Below, in pieces: positions 53,807-63,227 of a stretch of 64,000 bases of DNA (its first letter is position 1; each line of letters begins with the position of its first letter). Both the position numbers and the translations under genes were made by a program. Where the stretch lies: contig CAKVEW010000008.1 in assembly GCA_934746015.1 (NCBI GenBank), positions 1 to 64,000 on the forward strand, in the 5' to 3' direction. Under the pieces are notes generated by a model, which was not told where the DNA came from, ran no database searches, and worked only from the letters and a program-made list of their open reading frames with translations. Source of the stretch: an uncultured Clostridium sp. (GTDB lineage: Bacteria > Bacillota > Clostridia > Clostridiales > Clostridiaceae).

Positions 53807-53858
53807 TTGACAAATTATTATCTGATAATTATTATTAAGTAATTGATAATAATTATCA
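53807..53858 (+). promoter_or_regulatory. Fur-box promoter
   Basis: TTGACA (53807-53812), 17 bases and TATTAT (53830-53835). TGATAATAATTATCA (53844-53858) is a perfect 7-1-7 Fur box, and a near-perfect one (TGATAATTATTATTA, 53823-53837) overlaps the -10. Iron-dependent repression is likely. The promoter points toward the hairpin region and the GATase-like genes. Confidence 0.65.
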
Positions 53859-54364
53859 TTATAAAGTGAAAATCAATGTATTTTATACTATCTTTAAGAA
53901 CTACAAAAATTCAGATTCTATAGTTCAAAGATTGAAATATATTGATATAAATAAAACCTAGATAGTAAAGCTATTACATAAAAAAGGATACAGATATTAT
54001 ATTCTTTGTGACCTCACAGGCTCCAAGTCGCCAGAATATAATATCTGTATCCTCATACACGGAAGGAAAGGAATTTATAAAAAATTATTCACAGGGTAAT
54101 ATTTTTATAAATTCCTAGAAAGTAAAAAACGCAGGTTACAGCGTCAAAGATCTAACAAATAAGGAAGGAGATAGTTACTGTAAAACTAGTAACATTATAG
54201 AAGAAAAAATTATTAGACTTAACCATATATTAGACATATCCAAGTAATAAACAAATTCTAAAATAGTAAAAGAAAAAATTCATTATTTTAGAAAATTAGA
54301 ATATAGATGGTATGATAAAAATAGTTTTTATAAACTTTTATAATTTTTCAGTAACAGATTAATA
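53859..54364 (+). other. gene-less 500-bp leader with four perfect hairpins
   Basis: Perfect inverted repeats at 53985-54053 (21-bp arms, 27-base loop containing TGTGA-CC-TCACA), 54069-54116 (15-bp arms AGGAATTTATAAAAA), 54174-54193 (GTTACT/AGTAAC) and 54256-54293 (TTCTAAAATA/TATTTTAGAA). No open frame with a ribosome binding site was found, although AAGGAAGGAG at 54161-54170 precedes no start codon. It may be a structured RNA transcribed from the Fur promoter, or remnants of an insertion. On the minus strand the first hairpin is followed by six T and could be a terminator. Confidence 0.5.
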
Positions 54365-54976
54365 ATGGAATTAAAAATTTTAGAACTCAGCGCCTCTCAC
54401 GCATTTGGTATGAAGGACACTGGAAAAACTGATCCTTACATATCAGTAATTGATGAATATGAACTTGAATCAACTGATTTATCTAACTACAACGTTTTGT
54501 TAATTACATATTTTGCCGATCAAGAGTACTTATATAAACATAAAGAAATCATTGAAAACTTTTTAAATGAAGGGAAAGTAGTTGTATTTTGCGGACATTT
54601 ATTCCGTAAATGGTTACCAGGTTGTTCATTATTTATGCCTAAAAAAATTAATGGTTATAAAGATTATTTTGTACAACCAGTTCCTGGATCACCTTTATTT
54701 AATGGTGTTGAAATAGATGATATGGTTACTAATAAAGGTGTAGCAGGATTTTTCGCGCGTGGCTATTACTATGCTCCAGAAAATGCTGAAGTTTGCTTGA
54801 CCTTTACAGATGGAAAAGTTATCTCTTATATAGATCGCCATACAACAAATGGAACAATAATTGTTCATGCAGGTAGAAATATTTTAGGCTATAAAAATTC
54901 AAAGAAAACAACAAAGAAAATTAGTGAACAAGCACTTTCTTTATTAAAAGAAGAAGTATGCGGAGGTGAAAATTAA
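54365..54976 (+). CDS. class I glutamine amidotransferase-like (ThuA-like) protein, copy 1
   Basis: 203 residues, not assigned to a named enzyme. A Rossmann-like alpha/beta fold is suggested by LSNYNVLLITYF, EGKVVVFCGHLFRKWLPG, SPLFNGV and GTIIVHAGRNILGY. The motif arrangement is shared with the next gene, so they are tandem paralogs. The Cys in VFCGH could mimic the nucleophile of class I amidotransferases. No ribosome binding site before ATG. GC content and CGC/CGT use are higher than in neighbours (for example GCGCGTGGC), suggesting transfer. The last base of the stop is the first base of the next ATG. Confidence 0.55.
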   Translation: MELKILELSASHAFGMKDTGKTDPYISVIDEYELESTDLSNYNVLLITYFADQEYLYKHKEIIENFLNEGKVVVFCGHLFRKWLPGCSLFMPKKINGYKDYFVQPVPGSPLFNGVEIDDMVTNKGVAGFFARGYYYAPENAEVCLTFTDGKVISYIDRHTTNGTIIVHAGRNILGYKNSKKTTKKISEQALSLLKEEVCGGEN

Positions 54977-55587
54977 TGAGAAAAATAGCAGTAATTTATA
55001 GTGGACATGCACCTCATTATCGTACTTTTCATGAACCTAAATACGCACAATATATAGAACAACTAATATACTTACCAGAATTTTATGATACTGACCTTAC
55101 TCCATTTGATGTGCTAATTGTACCCTCTCAACTTAATTCAAAGTTATTATTAAAATCTGCTGAAAAGATTCGTGAATTTGCTGATGATGGGAAAACAGTT
55201 CTTGTATTTGGCCCACAACCTTGGGAATGGGTACCTAATCAAAAATGGGAGGAACGTCCAACAAACTTCTGGTGGTGGCTAGAAGAAAATGCAGATAGTG
55301 GATTAAGAGTTAAAAATGAAGATCATCCATTTTTCGACTATTTCACATTAGAGGATTGTACTTGGCACCAACATGGTGTATTTTGGCCACCAGCCAATAC
55401 AACAACATTAATTGCAACAGAAGATAACGGCTCCGTATTATATATTGATGAAGTATCAACTAAAGGAACTTGGATTATTACAACCTTAGATCCTGACTAT
55501 CATTTTGGTTCTTATTTTATGCCCGCAACAGAGCGTTTCCTTGATGCCTTATTCCCATGGTTAAGCATTGGAAAACTTACAAAATAA
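54976..55587 (+). CDS. class I glutamine amidotransferase-like (ThuA-like) protein, copy 2
   Basis: 203 residues, the same length as copy 1 and similar to it: DLTPFDVLIVPSQL, DDGKTVLVFGPQPWEWVPN, DHPFFDYF and GTWIITTLDPDYHFGSY. Tryptophan-rich middle (NFWWWLEENA). It lacks the Cys after the VVF/LVF strand. GCGGAGG precedes ATG, which overlaps the previous stop. Function unknown; a complex of the two copies is plausible. A strong terminator follows. Confidence 0.55.
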   Translation: MRKIAVIYSGHAPHYRTFHEPKYAQYIEQLIYLPEFYDTDLTPFDVLIVPSQLNSKLLLKSAEKIREFADDGKTVLVFGPQPWEWVPNQKWEERPTNFWWWLEENADSGLRVKNEDHPFFDYFTLEDCTWHQHGVFWPPANTTTLIATEDNGSVLYIDEVSTKGTWIITTLDPDYHFGSYFMPATERFLDALFPWLSIGKLTK

Positions 55588-55625
55588 ATAATTCTATCAA
55601 TATACATTAACTAAAAATCTAAATG

Positions 55626-55656
55626 AAAAATACTAGGTATCAAGCCTAGTATTTTT
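55626..55656 (+). terminator. terminator of the GATase-like pair
   Basis: AAAAATACTAGG-TATCAAG-CCTAGTATTTTT followed by T, about 40 bases past the stop codon. Confidence 0.85.
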
Positions 55657-55769
55657 TAACTTCTTATTTATAGATTTATTATTTAATAGAATACCTTACC
55701 ATTAGTAGACTATATTAAATCTTATTTTCCCTCATTAAATTCCTTATGCTATTTATTAATTTTTACTAA

Positions 55770-56708
55770 TTATATTTTATAATTATGCAAATTTACAATA
55801 TTAGCCTTATCAATAAATCCTGCTTTAAACCATGGAAATTCTTTAATTACATTTTCTATTGATTGTGATAGCCATCTAATATAAGGATCATAAATATAAT
55901 TTATTAAGTTCTCATCCTCTATATGATAATAAGGACATAAGTCAAATTCTCTTGTTCCCAATATTATTACACCAGAAAAGTGGTAAAATAATAAGGGTGA
56001 ATCATCTAAATACACAACACTATTTTTCTTGGAAACTTTATAATTTTTTATATTCCATAATGCAGCATTTGCCCCAATGGAGTTTACTATATGCACATTT
56101 TTAAATATATTAGGCCACTCTTCTACATACCTTTGGTCACCAAAAGTTTTATTAACTACATCATATTCAACAGTACATTTTTTTAAGCATCTCTCCCCCC
56201 AAAGTCTCACTGCCACTTTTGCCTCATTATTATTTTTAAATCCTACAAATCCTGTATTATATACTCCACTTAATTCATAATAGAACTTAAATTCTTCTGA
56301 ATTTCTATGATCTATGAGAAAAATTGATGCATTAGGATTCTCATTAAAAATATAATCTATATCAGAAAAAAAGAATAAATCCACATCTACATGTGCATAA
56401 TATTTTGCGCTGTCATATTTATTAATAACATAATATAAAAAAATAGGTTTTAGCGTCCAACAATATTCATGAAATATTCTATTAGACTTAGCTACTGCTA
56501 AATCATCATTATTTTTCTCTACATCCTTTAATTGTACTAAAATAATGTTTTTAAAGCTTATTTTATTTAGTATTTGGTAAACAGAGTCATTCATACATAG
56601 AATAAATAACTTAAAATCACTACAACAGTTTTCTAAAGAAACATACATTGGTATTAATTTAAATAAATTTGATTCCGATAAAATCATTGATAAATGATAT
56701 TTGCTCAT
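55770..56708 (-). CDS. GT-A type glycosyltransferase-like protein, copy A
   Basis: 312 residues. The metal-binding DxD is in YYAHVDVDLFFFSD (about 110), preceded by EYCWTLKPIFLYYVI; further on are NTGFVGFKNN, FGDQRYVEEWP and LLFYHFSG. The layout matches GT8-like or related GT-A sugar transferases, but the family is not certain. It is a paralog of the protein encoded at 57945-58862 (shared YCWTLKP, DVDLFF/DSDLFF, FGDQ-Y, FYHFSG). Start ATG 56708 is six bases after GAGGAGG. Last gene of the surface-glycan operon. Confidence 0.7.
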   Translation of the reverse strand: MSKYHLSMILSESNLFKLIPMYVSLENCCSDFKLFILCMNDSVYQILNKISFKNIILVQLKDVEKNNDDLAVAKSNRIFHEYCWTLKPIFLYYVINKYDSAKYYAHVDVDLFFFSDIDYIFNENPNASIFLIDHRNSEEFKFYYELSGVYNTGFVGFKNNNEAKVAVRLWGERCLKKCTVEYDVVNKTFGDQRYVEEWPNIFKNVHIVNSIGANAALWNIKNYKVSKKNSVVYLDDSPLLFYHFSGVIILGTREFDLCPYYHIEDENLINYIYDPYIRWLSQSIENVIKEFPWFKAGFIDKANIVNLHNYKI

Positions 56709-56739
56709 AGCCATCCTCCTCTTCAGTACATTTTTTTAT

Positions 56740-57918
56740 TTAATAATAAACATTATATACGTCTTTTATTACGGCTAGCATGGCTTCTGTAAAGTATTTA
56801 ATTCCAAATGTATCTCTTAAAATTTTAACTTCCATAATTAATTTATTTACATTAACATCTATAGTTGGCATAACTTTATTTATATCTGTAACACCTTCTA
56901 TAACATAACGTCGTCTACAAGTCTGAAGTAATTCTAAAAACGTATCTAAAAGCGTCCTAAAATAGCTTACAGATATCATGTTATTTATATCTTTAGTTAT
57001 TTCATTAAAATCATAATCATTAATTGATGTTATACCAGAAGTACAAACTAATATTACATCCAAGAAATAATTATTATTGTATTTTTTACATATATAATTT
57101 ATATTCTCACGAGTTTCAGATATATTAATATTGCTAGGATGTTCTTGATGAACATTTAATATATTTTTATCAAATATAAATTTACTTCCAGATTTATATA
57201 GCCTTATTCCTAAGTCATAGTCTTCAAATCCATAGCCAACTATATCTTCATCAAACATTCCTACTTCTATTACTCTATTTCTTTCTGCAGAAGCATTATT
57301 AGTTATAAAAAATCTCCAAGGTAAAAGATAGTCTTTTAATTCTTCATTATGATTTTTCAATATCTCTCTTAGTCCTCGCATAAATTCTGCATCTAAGTCA
57401 AAAGATTTATTTATATAGCTTCCATCAATTATTGATTCAACATCTATTAATGGATACTTATCTGTTATATTAGAATTTTCATCTTGTTTAAGCTCAGTTT
57501 CACCTAGATAGTTTTCAATGCTTAAAGCTAATTCTTTGTAATAAAAAGTAAAAATTCTTTTCCATGGAATTCCACATACAACTATATCTTTTTCTTCATG
57601 ATTTTTTAAATGTCTAGTTATAAAATCTTTACTAGCTATCATGTCACTATCATGGAATATTAGAATATCACCAACAGCTCTTCTTATTGCCTCATTTCTT
57701 CCACGAGCAATCCCTCTATTTTTTTCAAGTCTCACAAATTTAAAAGCAAATTTAGCTTTAAAACTTTCTAACATTTCTAAAGTATTATCATTAGATCCAT
57801 TATCAACTACAATGACTTCAAAAATATTGAAGTCACAATCTTGATTATTTAAGGATATAAGATTGTAGTATAATCGCTCTTTAGAATTATATGATGGTAT
57901 TATTACACTTGCTTTCAT
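56740..57918 (-). CDS. family 2 glycosyltransferase
   Basis: 392 residues. GT2 features: ASVIIPSYNSKERL at the start, VIVVDNGSNDNTLEML, LEKNRGIARGRNEAI, DILIFHDSDMIAS (DxD) and GYGFEDYDLGIRLYKSG (ED base region). The C-terminal 120 residues are helical. It transfers a sugar from a nucleotide donor onto a growing glycan at the inner membrane face. Start ATG 57918 follows GGAGGAAAGG. Between the two paralogous GT-A genes. Confidence 0.85.
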   Translation of the reverse strand: MKASVIIPSYNSKERLYYNLISLNNQDCDFNIFEVIVVDNGSNDNTLEMLESFKAKFAFKFVRLEKNRGIARGRNEAIRRAVGDILIFHDSDMIASKDFITRHLKNHEEKDIVVCGIPWKRIFTFYYKELALSIENYLGETELKQDENSNITDKYPLIDVESIIDGSYINKSFDLDAEFMRGLREILKNHNEELKDYLLPWRFFITNNASAERNRVIEVGMFDEDIVGYGFEDYDLGIRLYKSGSKFIFDKNILNVHQEHPSNINISETRENINYICKKYNNNYFLDVILVCTSGITSINDYDFNEITKDINNMISVSYFRTLLDTFLELLQTCRRRYVIEGVTDINKVMPTIDVNVNKLIMEVKILRDTFGIKYFTEAMLAVIKDVYNVYY

Positions 57919-57944
57919 ATCTTTCCTTTCCTCCATAATGTTTT

Positions 57945-58862
57945 CTAATTATCATCAACAGCATTAATAGTAATATATTCCTTAAAATCTGGATCTATCT
58001 TTTCAACATCATCAATAATTTTCCCCAATGCTCTTTTGTATATTGGATAAATAAATGGTATATTTACTCTATCTTCTTCGTGAACTTGCCTAATATCATA
58101 TTTACTAATTATCCTAAAACCACTAAAGTGATAAAATATCAATTTGTTATTATTAACCATTATATTATCATTTGCAACTGTAAAATTATATTTGGAATAG
58201 TTCCAATGTCCAATATTTATTCCTTGAGTTGTTATTTCATAAACATCATTAAATAGGAATGGCATATCATCAAGATACTTTTGATCTCCAAATTTATTAT
58301 CTTCTGGATTTGAAGTACAACTATCTACACACATTTTATCCCACCAATTAACGCACTCTAATCCATTGGCATCTTTTTTAAAGCTAATAAATCCAGAGTT
58401 AAAATTTCCAGTGAGAGTTTGCATAGTATGATTAAACTCTTTAGAATACATAGGCAAAAATATTTCTCCACTAGATAGTAAAACAGAAGCATATGGTTGA
58501 TTTTCAAATATTATATTAGGATTTTGGTAAAAAAATAAATCTGAGTCTATATAAGTTACCCTTTCAATTGAGTCATCTAAAGAAAAGATATACTTAATAA
58601 AACCAGGTTTTAATGTCCAACAATATTGATTTAATTTTCTTGAAGCTTTAATTTCTAACAAATCTTCTCTATTTAATTCATAAATTGTTACTAACGCTAT
58701 TTTATCTAAATTAATTTCTTTAAAGAACTCATAGCATTTTTCGTCTGCACAAAGGATATATACTTTAAAATTATCCATGGTTTTATATAATGATAAAAAG
58801 CATGCAATTGCCTGAATTAATCTAGTCCTTGATACAACCATACAAAAAACACTCTCTTGCAT
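57945..58862 (-). CDS. GT-A type glycosyltransferase-like protein, copy B
   Basis: 305 residues. CWTLKPGFIKYIFS, TYIDSDLFFYQNPN with the DxD, NFNSGFISFKKD, FGDQKYLDDMP and IFYHFSGFRIIS mirror copy A. GGAGATATAAATA before ATG. Directly downstream of rfbG, so it may use a CDP-linked deoxy sugar or add it to a carrier. Specificity unknown. Confidence 0.7.
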   Translation of the reverse strand: MQESVFCMVVSRTRLIQAIACFLSLYKTMDNFKVYILCADEKCYEFFKEINLDKIALVTIYELNREDLLEIKASRKLNQYCWTLKPGFIKYIFSLDDSIERVTYIDSDLFFYQNPNIIFENQPYASVLLSSGEIFLPMYSKEFNHTMQTLTGNFNSGFISFKKDANGLECVNWWDKMCVDSCTSNPEDNKFGDQKYLDDMPFLFNDVYEITTQGINIGHWNYSKYNFTVANDNIMVNNNKLIFYHFSGFRIISKYDIRQVHEEDRVNIPFIYPIYKRALGKIIDDVEKIDPDFKEYITINAVDDN

Positions 58863-58865
58863 TAT

Positions 58866-59846
58866 TTATATCTCCTTTTTAAGAAAACCTTTATACCATT
58901 CTATAGTTTTACTTAGACCTTCATCAACAGTATACTTTGGACTCCATCCTAATACAGTTCTTGCTTTCTTTGCTGATAAATATTGATGTATTATTTCATT
59001 ACTTCCTTGATTTAATACTATAGGCTTTATATCACTACCCATAACTTTCAATATTTTATTAACTAGTTCTAAAACTGTTAATTGTATTTCATTACTAAAA
59101 TTAAAAGCTTGTCCCCCTAAATTAAGCTCTACAACTTTTTCAGCTAAATTAATATATGCCTCTACTGCATCCTCTATATAAAAATAATCACGAATGAAGC
59201 TTCCGTCACTTCTTATTACAGGAGCTTCTTTATTTAATATAGATTGAATACTTTGTGGAATAATTCTATTGAAATTTAAATCTCCACCACCATAAAGGTT
59301 TCCACATCTTGTAATACACACTGGTAGTTTATAAGTTTCATAATACGTTTGAGCAATTAAATCTGCACAACTTTTTGAAACATCATAAGGGTGCTTTCCT
59401 TGAAGTGGCATATTTTCATCATAAGGAAGTTTTTCTTGATCACCATAAGCTTTATCACTAGACGCTACTATTACTTCCTTAATTAATGGACTTTTTCTTG
59501 CTGCCTCAAGTATATTCCATGTTCCTTCTATATTAGAAATAAAAGTTCCTAATGGGTTTCTATTTGCAACTCCAACAATAGCTTGGGCAGCTAAATGAAA
59601 TACTGTTTCTATTTCATATTCTCCAAGTATCCTCTCTATTAATAAATAATCCTCTAAGGAACCATGCACAGCATTAACCTTTTTATATTCTTCTCCCATA
59701 TATATATTTGATTGTGGTACATAATCTCTTACTAATATAGTTACATTAGCTCCATAATTTACTAACTTTTTAACTAAATAACTTCCTAAAAATCCAGTGC
59801 CACCAGTTACAAAAACATTTCTATTATTCCAAAATTTATTTACCAT
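58866..59846 (-). CDS. rfbG: CDP-glucose 4,6-dehydratase
   Basis: 326 residues, extended [42 protein letters not shown], catalytic Tyr and Lys in [15 protein letters not shown], and [23 protein letters not shown] with HPYDVSK is typical of CDP-glucose dehydratases and distinguishes it from RmlB. It makes CDP-4-keto-6-deoxyglucose. The ATG at 59846 overlaps the rfbF stop (ATGGTAA), so the longer frame from 59876 is rejected. Confidence 0.9.
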   Translation of the reverse strand: MVNKFWNNRNVFVTGGTGFLGSYLVKKLVNYGANVTILVRDYVPQSNIYMGEEYKKVNAVHGSLEDYLLIERILGEYEIETVFHLAAQAIVGVANRNPLGTFISNIEGTWNILEAARKSPLIKEVIVASSDKAYGDQEKLPYDENMPLQGKHPYDVSKSCADLIAQTYYETYKLPVCITRCGNLYGGGDLNFNRIIPQSIQSILNKEAPVIRSDGSFIRDYFYIEDAVEAYINLAEKVVELNLGGQAFNFSNEIQLTVLELVNKILKVMGSDIKPIVLNQGSNEIIHQYLSAKKARTVLGWSPKYTVDEGLSKTIEWYKGFLKKEI

Positions 59847-60604
59847 ATTTTCCATACCCCTTTTCCTTCGTTCCATATTTTATTTACATTGTTTATATCG
59901 TTTAAGGTGTCCATAGCAGTCCAAAAGCCATTATGCATATATACTGCTAATTCATTATCTTTGACTAATTTTTTTAATGGATTTTGTTCTAAAACACAGG
60001 TTGTGTCATTTTCTAAATAGTTAAATATTTCTGGTTCAAAAACGAAAAAACCACCATTTATTATTCCATCAACACTCTTTTTTTCCTCAAAAGACTTAGC
60101 TACTCCATCTTCTACAGTTAAAATTCCATATTGGCTTTTTTTGTTTATTCCTGTAACTGTTGCAATTTTGCCCTGTTCTTTATGAAATTTTAGTAACTCA
60201 TCTATATTTATATCTGCTAGTCCATCTCCGTAAGTCAGCATAAATGTTTCATTCCCAATATACTTTTGAACCCTTTTTAATCTTCCACCTGTCATAGTTT
60301 CAATGCCTGTATCAATGAAGTTTATCCTCCAAGGCTCTGGTTCAATATCAATATTAATATCCCCACTTTTCATATCTAAAAGAAAACTTCTAGTTTTCCA
60401 TGAATAATCTACAAAATATTCTTTTATTTTTTCCCCCTTATAGCCTAACAAAAACATAAAATCATTAAATCCATAATGACTATATATTTTCATTATATGC
60501 CATATTATAGGCATATCCCCAACCTTACATAAAGGCTTAGGAATATTCATTGTCAGCTGACTCATTCTAATTCCTCTTCCGCCAGCAAGTATAACAACTT
60601 TCAT
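59840..60604 (-). CDS. rfbF: glucose-1-phosphate cytidylyltransferase
   Basis: 254 residues, nucleotidyltransferase: [23 protein letters not shown], a [15 protein letters not shown] stretch, [17 protein letters not shown] and [11 protein letters not shown]. It forms CDP-glucose from CTP and glucose 1-phosphate, the first step before RfbG. GAGGAC before ATG. It starts the five-gene glycan operon. Confidence 0.93.
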   Translation of the reverse strand: MKVVILAGGRGIRMSQLTMNIPKPLCKVGDMPIIWHIMKIYSHYGFNDFMFLLGYKGEKIKEYFVDYSWKTRSFLLDMKSGDINIDIEPEPWRINFIDTGIETMTGGRLKRVQKYIGNETFMLTYGDGLADINIDELLKFHKEQGKIATVTGINKKSQYGILTVEDGVAKSFEEKKSVDGIINGGFFVFEPEIFNYLENDTTCVLEQNPLKKLVKDNELAVYMHNGFWTAMDTLNDINNVNKIWNEGKGVWKIW

Positions 60605-60622
60605 CTTTTGTCCTCCATTATT

Positions 60623-60853
60623 TTAATTAGTTTTGTTATTTCTCAAATCTAGTATTGAATCAAGGTCTAAATATCCACAATGATTGTATTCATCGTATAA
60701 AATTATAACTACTAAAAAATTTACACATCTATCATATATATTAGAAGTAACTATCTCATGACTTATATTTATAATACATTTATCTTTAATAAACTCATTA
60801 ATATCACATTCTAATTTTTCTGTATTTGTTCCTTTTAATATCCTTACCTTCAT
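60623..60853 (-). CDS. small protein resembling sporulation protein Cse60
   Basis: 76 residues. MKVRILKGTNTEKLECDINEF, then KCIINISHEIV and a FLVVIILYDEY strand resemble the KxLxGxxxxxLExxINEF...VIxIxYxV...AMIxY pattern of Cse60. Its ATG has a weak ribosome binding site. It lies 18 bases before rfbF and may be its operon leader gene. The family call is tentative. Confidence 0.5.
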   Translation of the reverse strand: MKVRILKGTNTEKLECDINEFIKDKCIINISHEIVTSNIYDRCVNFLVVIILYDEYNHCGYLDLDSILDLRNNKTN

Positions 60854-61008
60854 TTTTATTACCTATCCCTTATCGGTTTTCATAATATATATTATTCATA
60901 AAGTTTTATTGTGATACTGATTTTCATGTATTACATTTAAATGTAGAAATTTCTCTAATAACATATTTATTTCATATAAATTTTAATATTTTAAGGTTTA
61001 TCTATCAC

Positions 61009-62349
61009 TTATAAATTTATTCCTTGAGGATAGTAAAATAAGTTATAGGGATCATAGCTTTCTTTTACAATTTTTAACCAAGATACATTATTACCAAAAT
61101 AATTATATAAATAGTTAGGTATATTAATATCACAATAGTTAAGATAGCCAAAACCTGCATAGGGAAGTAATGATTTTCTTAAATTATTTACCCATTTAAT
61201 TGTATAATTAGCATACATACTATATTTAATTTCCCATTCAGCAACAATTTGTATTAATACTTTAGCTTCTCTATGAGGATAAGCACTAGGTAAGTATTTA
61301 TTTTCTGCAATTCTTCCTCCCAACAGAAGAATTTCAACTTCTATAGGTGGTTGTATCTGTGGTGAGTTATCTAAATGCTCAAATATTATTTTACAAGGTT
61401 CCTTTCCTAATAATTTATATGCTAATAGCCCTGTATTCTTAAATCCCTTTGGAGTAGAATTAAAGCTCAAATATTTTTGTATATATTCCTTAAAACTAAT
61501 CTGCTCTATTGTAAAGCTTATTTTATTAGGAACTTTTAATAAATAACTTAATGTTTTTTCCATTTCCTTTTCTGTGCTTCTTAAGCCTACCCCATAAAAA
61601 TTAATATCATTTTTAGTTATGGAAAGTCCAATGGTATATCTATTATCTAAATCCTCTCCTAATTTTTGAAAGGCTTGAATTACTTCATACCTATTCTCTT
61701 TAGTCCATTTTGCAGTTAATACTGTTACCTTATTAATAAGATGAACTTTAAAGGTAAAGGATACTACTACTCCAAAGTTATTACTGCCTGCTCCTCTTAA
61801 TGCATAAAATAAATCTTGATTTTGATATGAATTAGCAGTTATTAGCCTACCAAATGTATCTACTATTTGTACCTCTACTAAATTATCACATACTAGTCCA
61901 TATTCTCTTTGTAAATAACCAACTCCTCCTCCTAATGTAATTCCTGAAACACCAACACTTCCACAACTTCCTCCAACAAATGCAAATCCATAACTAGCCA
62001 CCTTGTGATAAAGCTCTTCTTGGCTATATCCTGCCCCAATTTTTATATAACCTAAGTTAGTATCTATTTCAAAATCAAGTAAATTAGAAACATCTATAAC
62101 AACAACATCATTTCCAACAGAAAATGATTCATAGTTATGGCCACCACTCCTACAACGTATATTTAATCGGCGATTTTTTGCCCAACTTACTGCATTAACT
62201 ACATCTGTTATATTATTAGGATATACAATAGCCATTGGGTAATAACTAAAATATAAATTTTTTCTCCTACGAAAAAGATTATAATCTTTATCTTCTTTAG
62301 TTATAACAGTTCCCGTTAAACCTTCTATCTTATTCATTTTCTCTATCAC
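61009..62349 (-). CDS. BBE-type FAD-linked oxidoreductase, probably bicovalent FAD
   Basis: 446 residues. FAD-binding PCMH domain: the His attachment site in IRCRSGGHNYESFSVG, a second (Cys) attachment in FVGGSCGSVGVSGITLGGGVGY, and ALRGAGSNNFGVVVSF. The C-terminal BBE segment ends YDPYNLFYYPQGINL, which is typical. Both His and Cys are present, so 6-S-cysteinyl, 8-alpha-N1-histidyl FAD is expected. Such oxidases act on carbohydrates or alkaloids; no signal peptide here. GTG start at 62349, four bases after GGGAG. Upstream, a terminator separates it from the urease genes. Confidence 0.85.
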   Translation of the reverse strand: MIEKMNKIEGLTGTVITKEDKDYNLFRRRKNLYFSYYPMAIVYPNNITDVVNAVSWAKNRRLNIRCRSGGHNYESFSVGNDVVVIDVSNLLDFEIDTNLGYIKIGAGYSQEELYHKVASYGFAFVGGSCGSVGVSGITLGGGVGYLQREYGLVCDNLVEVQIVDTFGRLITANSYQNQDLFYALRGAGSNNFGVVVSFTFKVHLINKVTVLTAKWTKENRYEVIQAFQKLGEDLDNRYTIGLSITKNDINFYGVGLRSTEKEMEKTLSYLLKVPNKISFTIEQISFKEYIQKYLSFNSTPKGFKNTGLLAYKLLGKEPCKIIFEHLDNSPQIQPPIEVEILLLGGRIAENKYLPSAYPHREAKVLIQIVAEWEIKYSMYANYTIKWVNNLRKSLLPYAGFGYLNYCDINIPNYLYNYFGNNVSWLKIVKESYDPYNLFYYPQGINL

Positions 62350-62497
62350 ATTTCTCCCATTTTTTACTATAGCCTATTCTTATAAATTTCTTTATATTCA
62401 TTACTTTAATATTAATATCTAGTGTTTATTAAATTTATAGAAACAAAGTAGATTATAATAATATCAGATAGAACTTATTGGTATTCAAAATGTAATA

Positions 62498-62537
62498 AAA
62501 ACCCTAGACAACACATTCTTATATTGTCTAGGGTTTT
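62498..62537 (-). terminator. terminator of the urease cluster
   Basis: 14-bp arms AAAACCCTAGACAA/TTGTCTAGGGTTTT followed by TTATT on the minus strand; about 180 bases after the UreI-like gene. Confidence 0.8.
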
Positions 62538-62720
62538 ATTGTGGAGGTCATGGGGCTCTAACTTATAGTAGAACATCCTAACCTTCTACCATCATAGTCT
62601 GTATATTAAAATTATCTACTTATATTCTATACAGCTAGGAACATAATTTACTAGCTTAATAAATCTTACTCTAACTAGAGCATTGGCTAAATTTGCCTTA
62701 GTTTTCTTATAACCACCATT
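62538..62720. other. 183-bp stretch between UreI-like gene and terminator
   Basis: No open frame or second hairpin of note; AT-rich filler between the UreI-like stop codon and the operon terminator. Confidence 0.3.
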
Positions 62721-63206
62721 TTACCACTTATCAACAAGCATAAAAAATCCTGGGAGCCAAGCAGTTATAATTCCTTCAAATATGGCTAAATAAGGGACAA
62801 ACTTTCCAAGATTTTTCTTTAGAATTATCTCTATAAATGCTGTAAGCCAAAGTATTCCCCATAATACCCATATAATACTCATTTTCCAATCTAAGTCTCT
62901 TGTTAAACTAAGATATGCACATGGTATTGTATTTACAGCTACAAATAAGCTATACCATGCATAAGGTCTCTTATCTAAATTAAATATACTATTTATAGCT
63001 ATAAATAGATATGTAAAACCAAATAATAATCCTGTACCTACTGCATAGTAGTCACCCTCTATTACATTCACAGTATCAATTATTACTGCTAAGGCACCTG
63101 TAAATAAATTCATTACAGCAGTTGACTTTTCATCTATATTACATAATCTGCTTATACCATTATTTATTAGGACTATTCCTACATATAACAATACTATTCC
63201 TAACAT
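62721..63206 (-). CDS. ureI: AmiS/UreI-family urea (acid-activated) channel
   Basis: 161 residues with six membrane helices: MLGIVLLYVGIVLINNGISRL, GALAVIIDTVNVIEGDYYA, GLLFGFTYLFIAINSIFNL and a C-terminal GIITAWLPGFFMLVD. The pattern matches the AmiS/UreI family, whose members admit urea or short amides. It follows ureD with 21 bases between, so it belongs to the urease operon and probably supplies urea to the enzyme. Few periplasmic-loop histidines are present, so acid gating as in Helicobacter is uncertain. Confidence 0.82.
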   Translation of the reverse strand: MLGIVLLYVGIVLINNGISRLCNIDEKSTAVMNLFTGALAVIIDTVNVIEGDYYAVGTGLLFGFTYLFIAINSIFNLDKRPYAWYSLFVAVNTIPCAYLSLTRDLDWKMSIIWVLWGILWLTAFIEIILKKNLGKFVPYLAIFEGIITAWLPGFFMLVDKW

Positions 63207-63227
63207 CTGTATTCACAACCTATCTTA

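Noticed and set aside
53985..54053. Large hairpin as a CRISPR or transposon end
   Set aside because: There is only one copy of the arms in the window, no spacer-repeat pattern and no transposase next to it.
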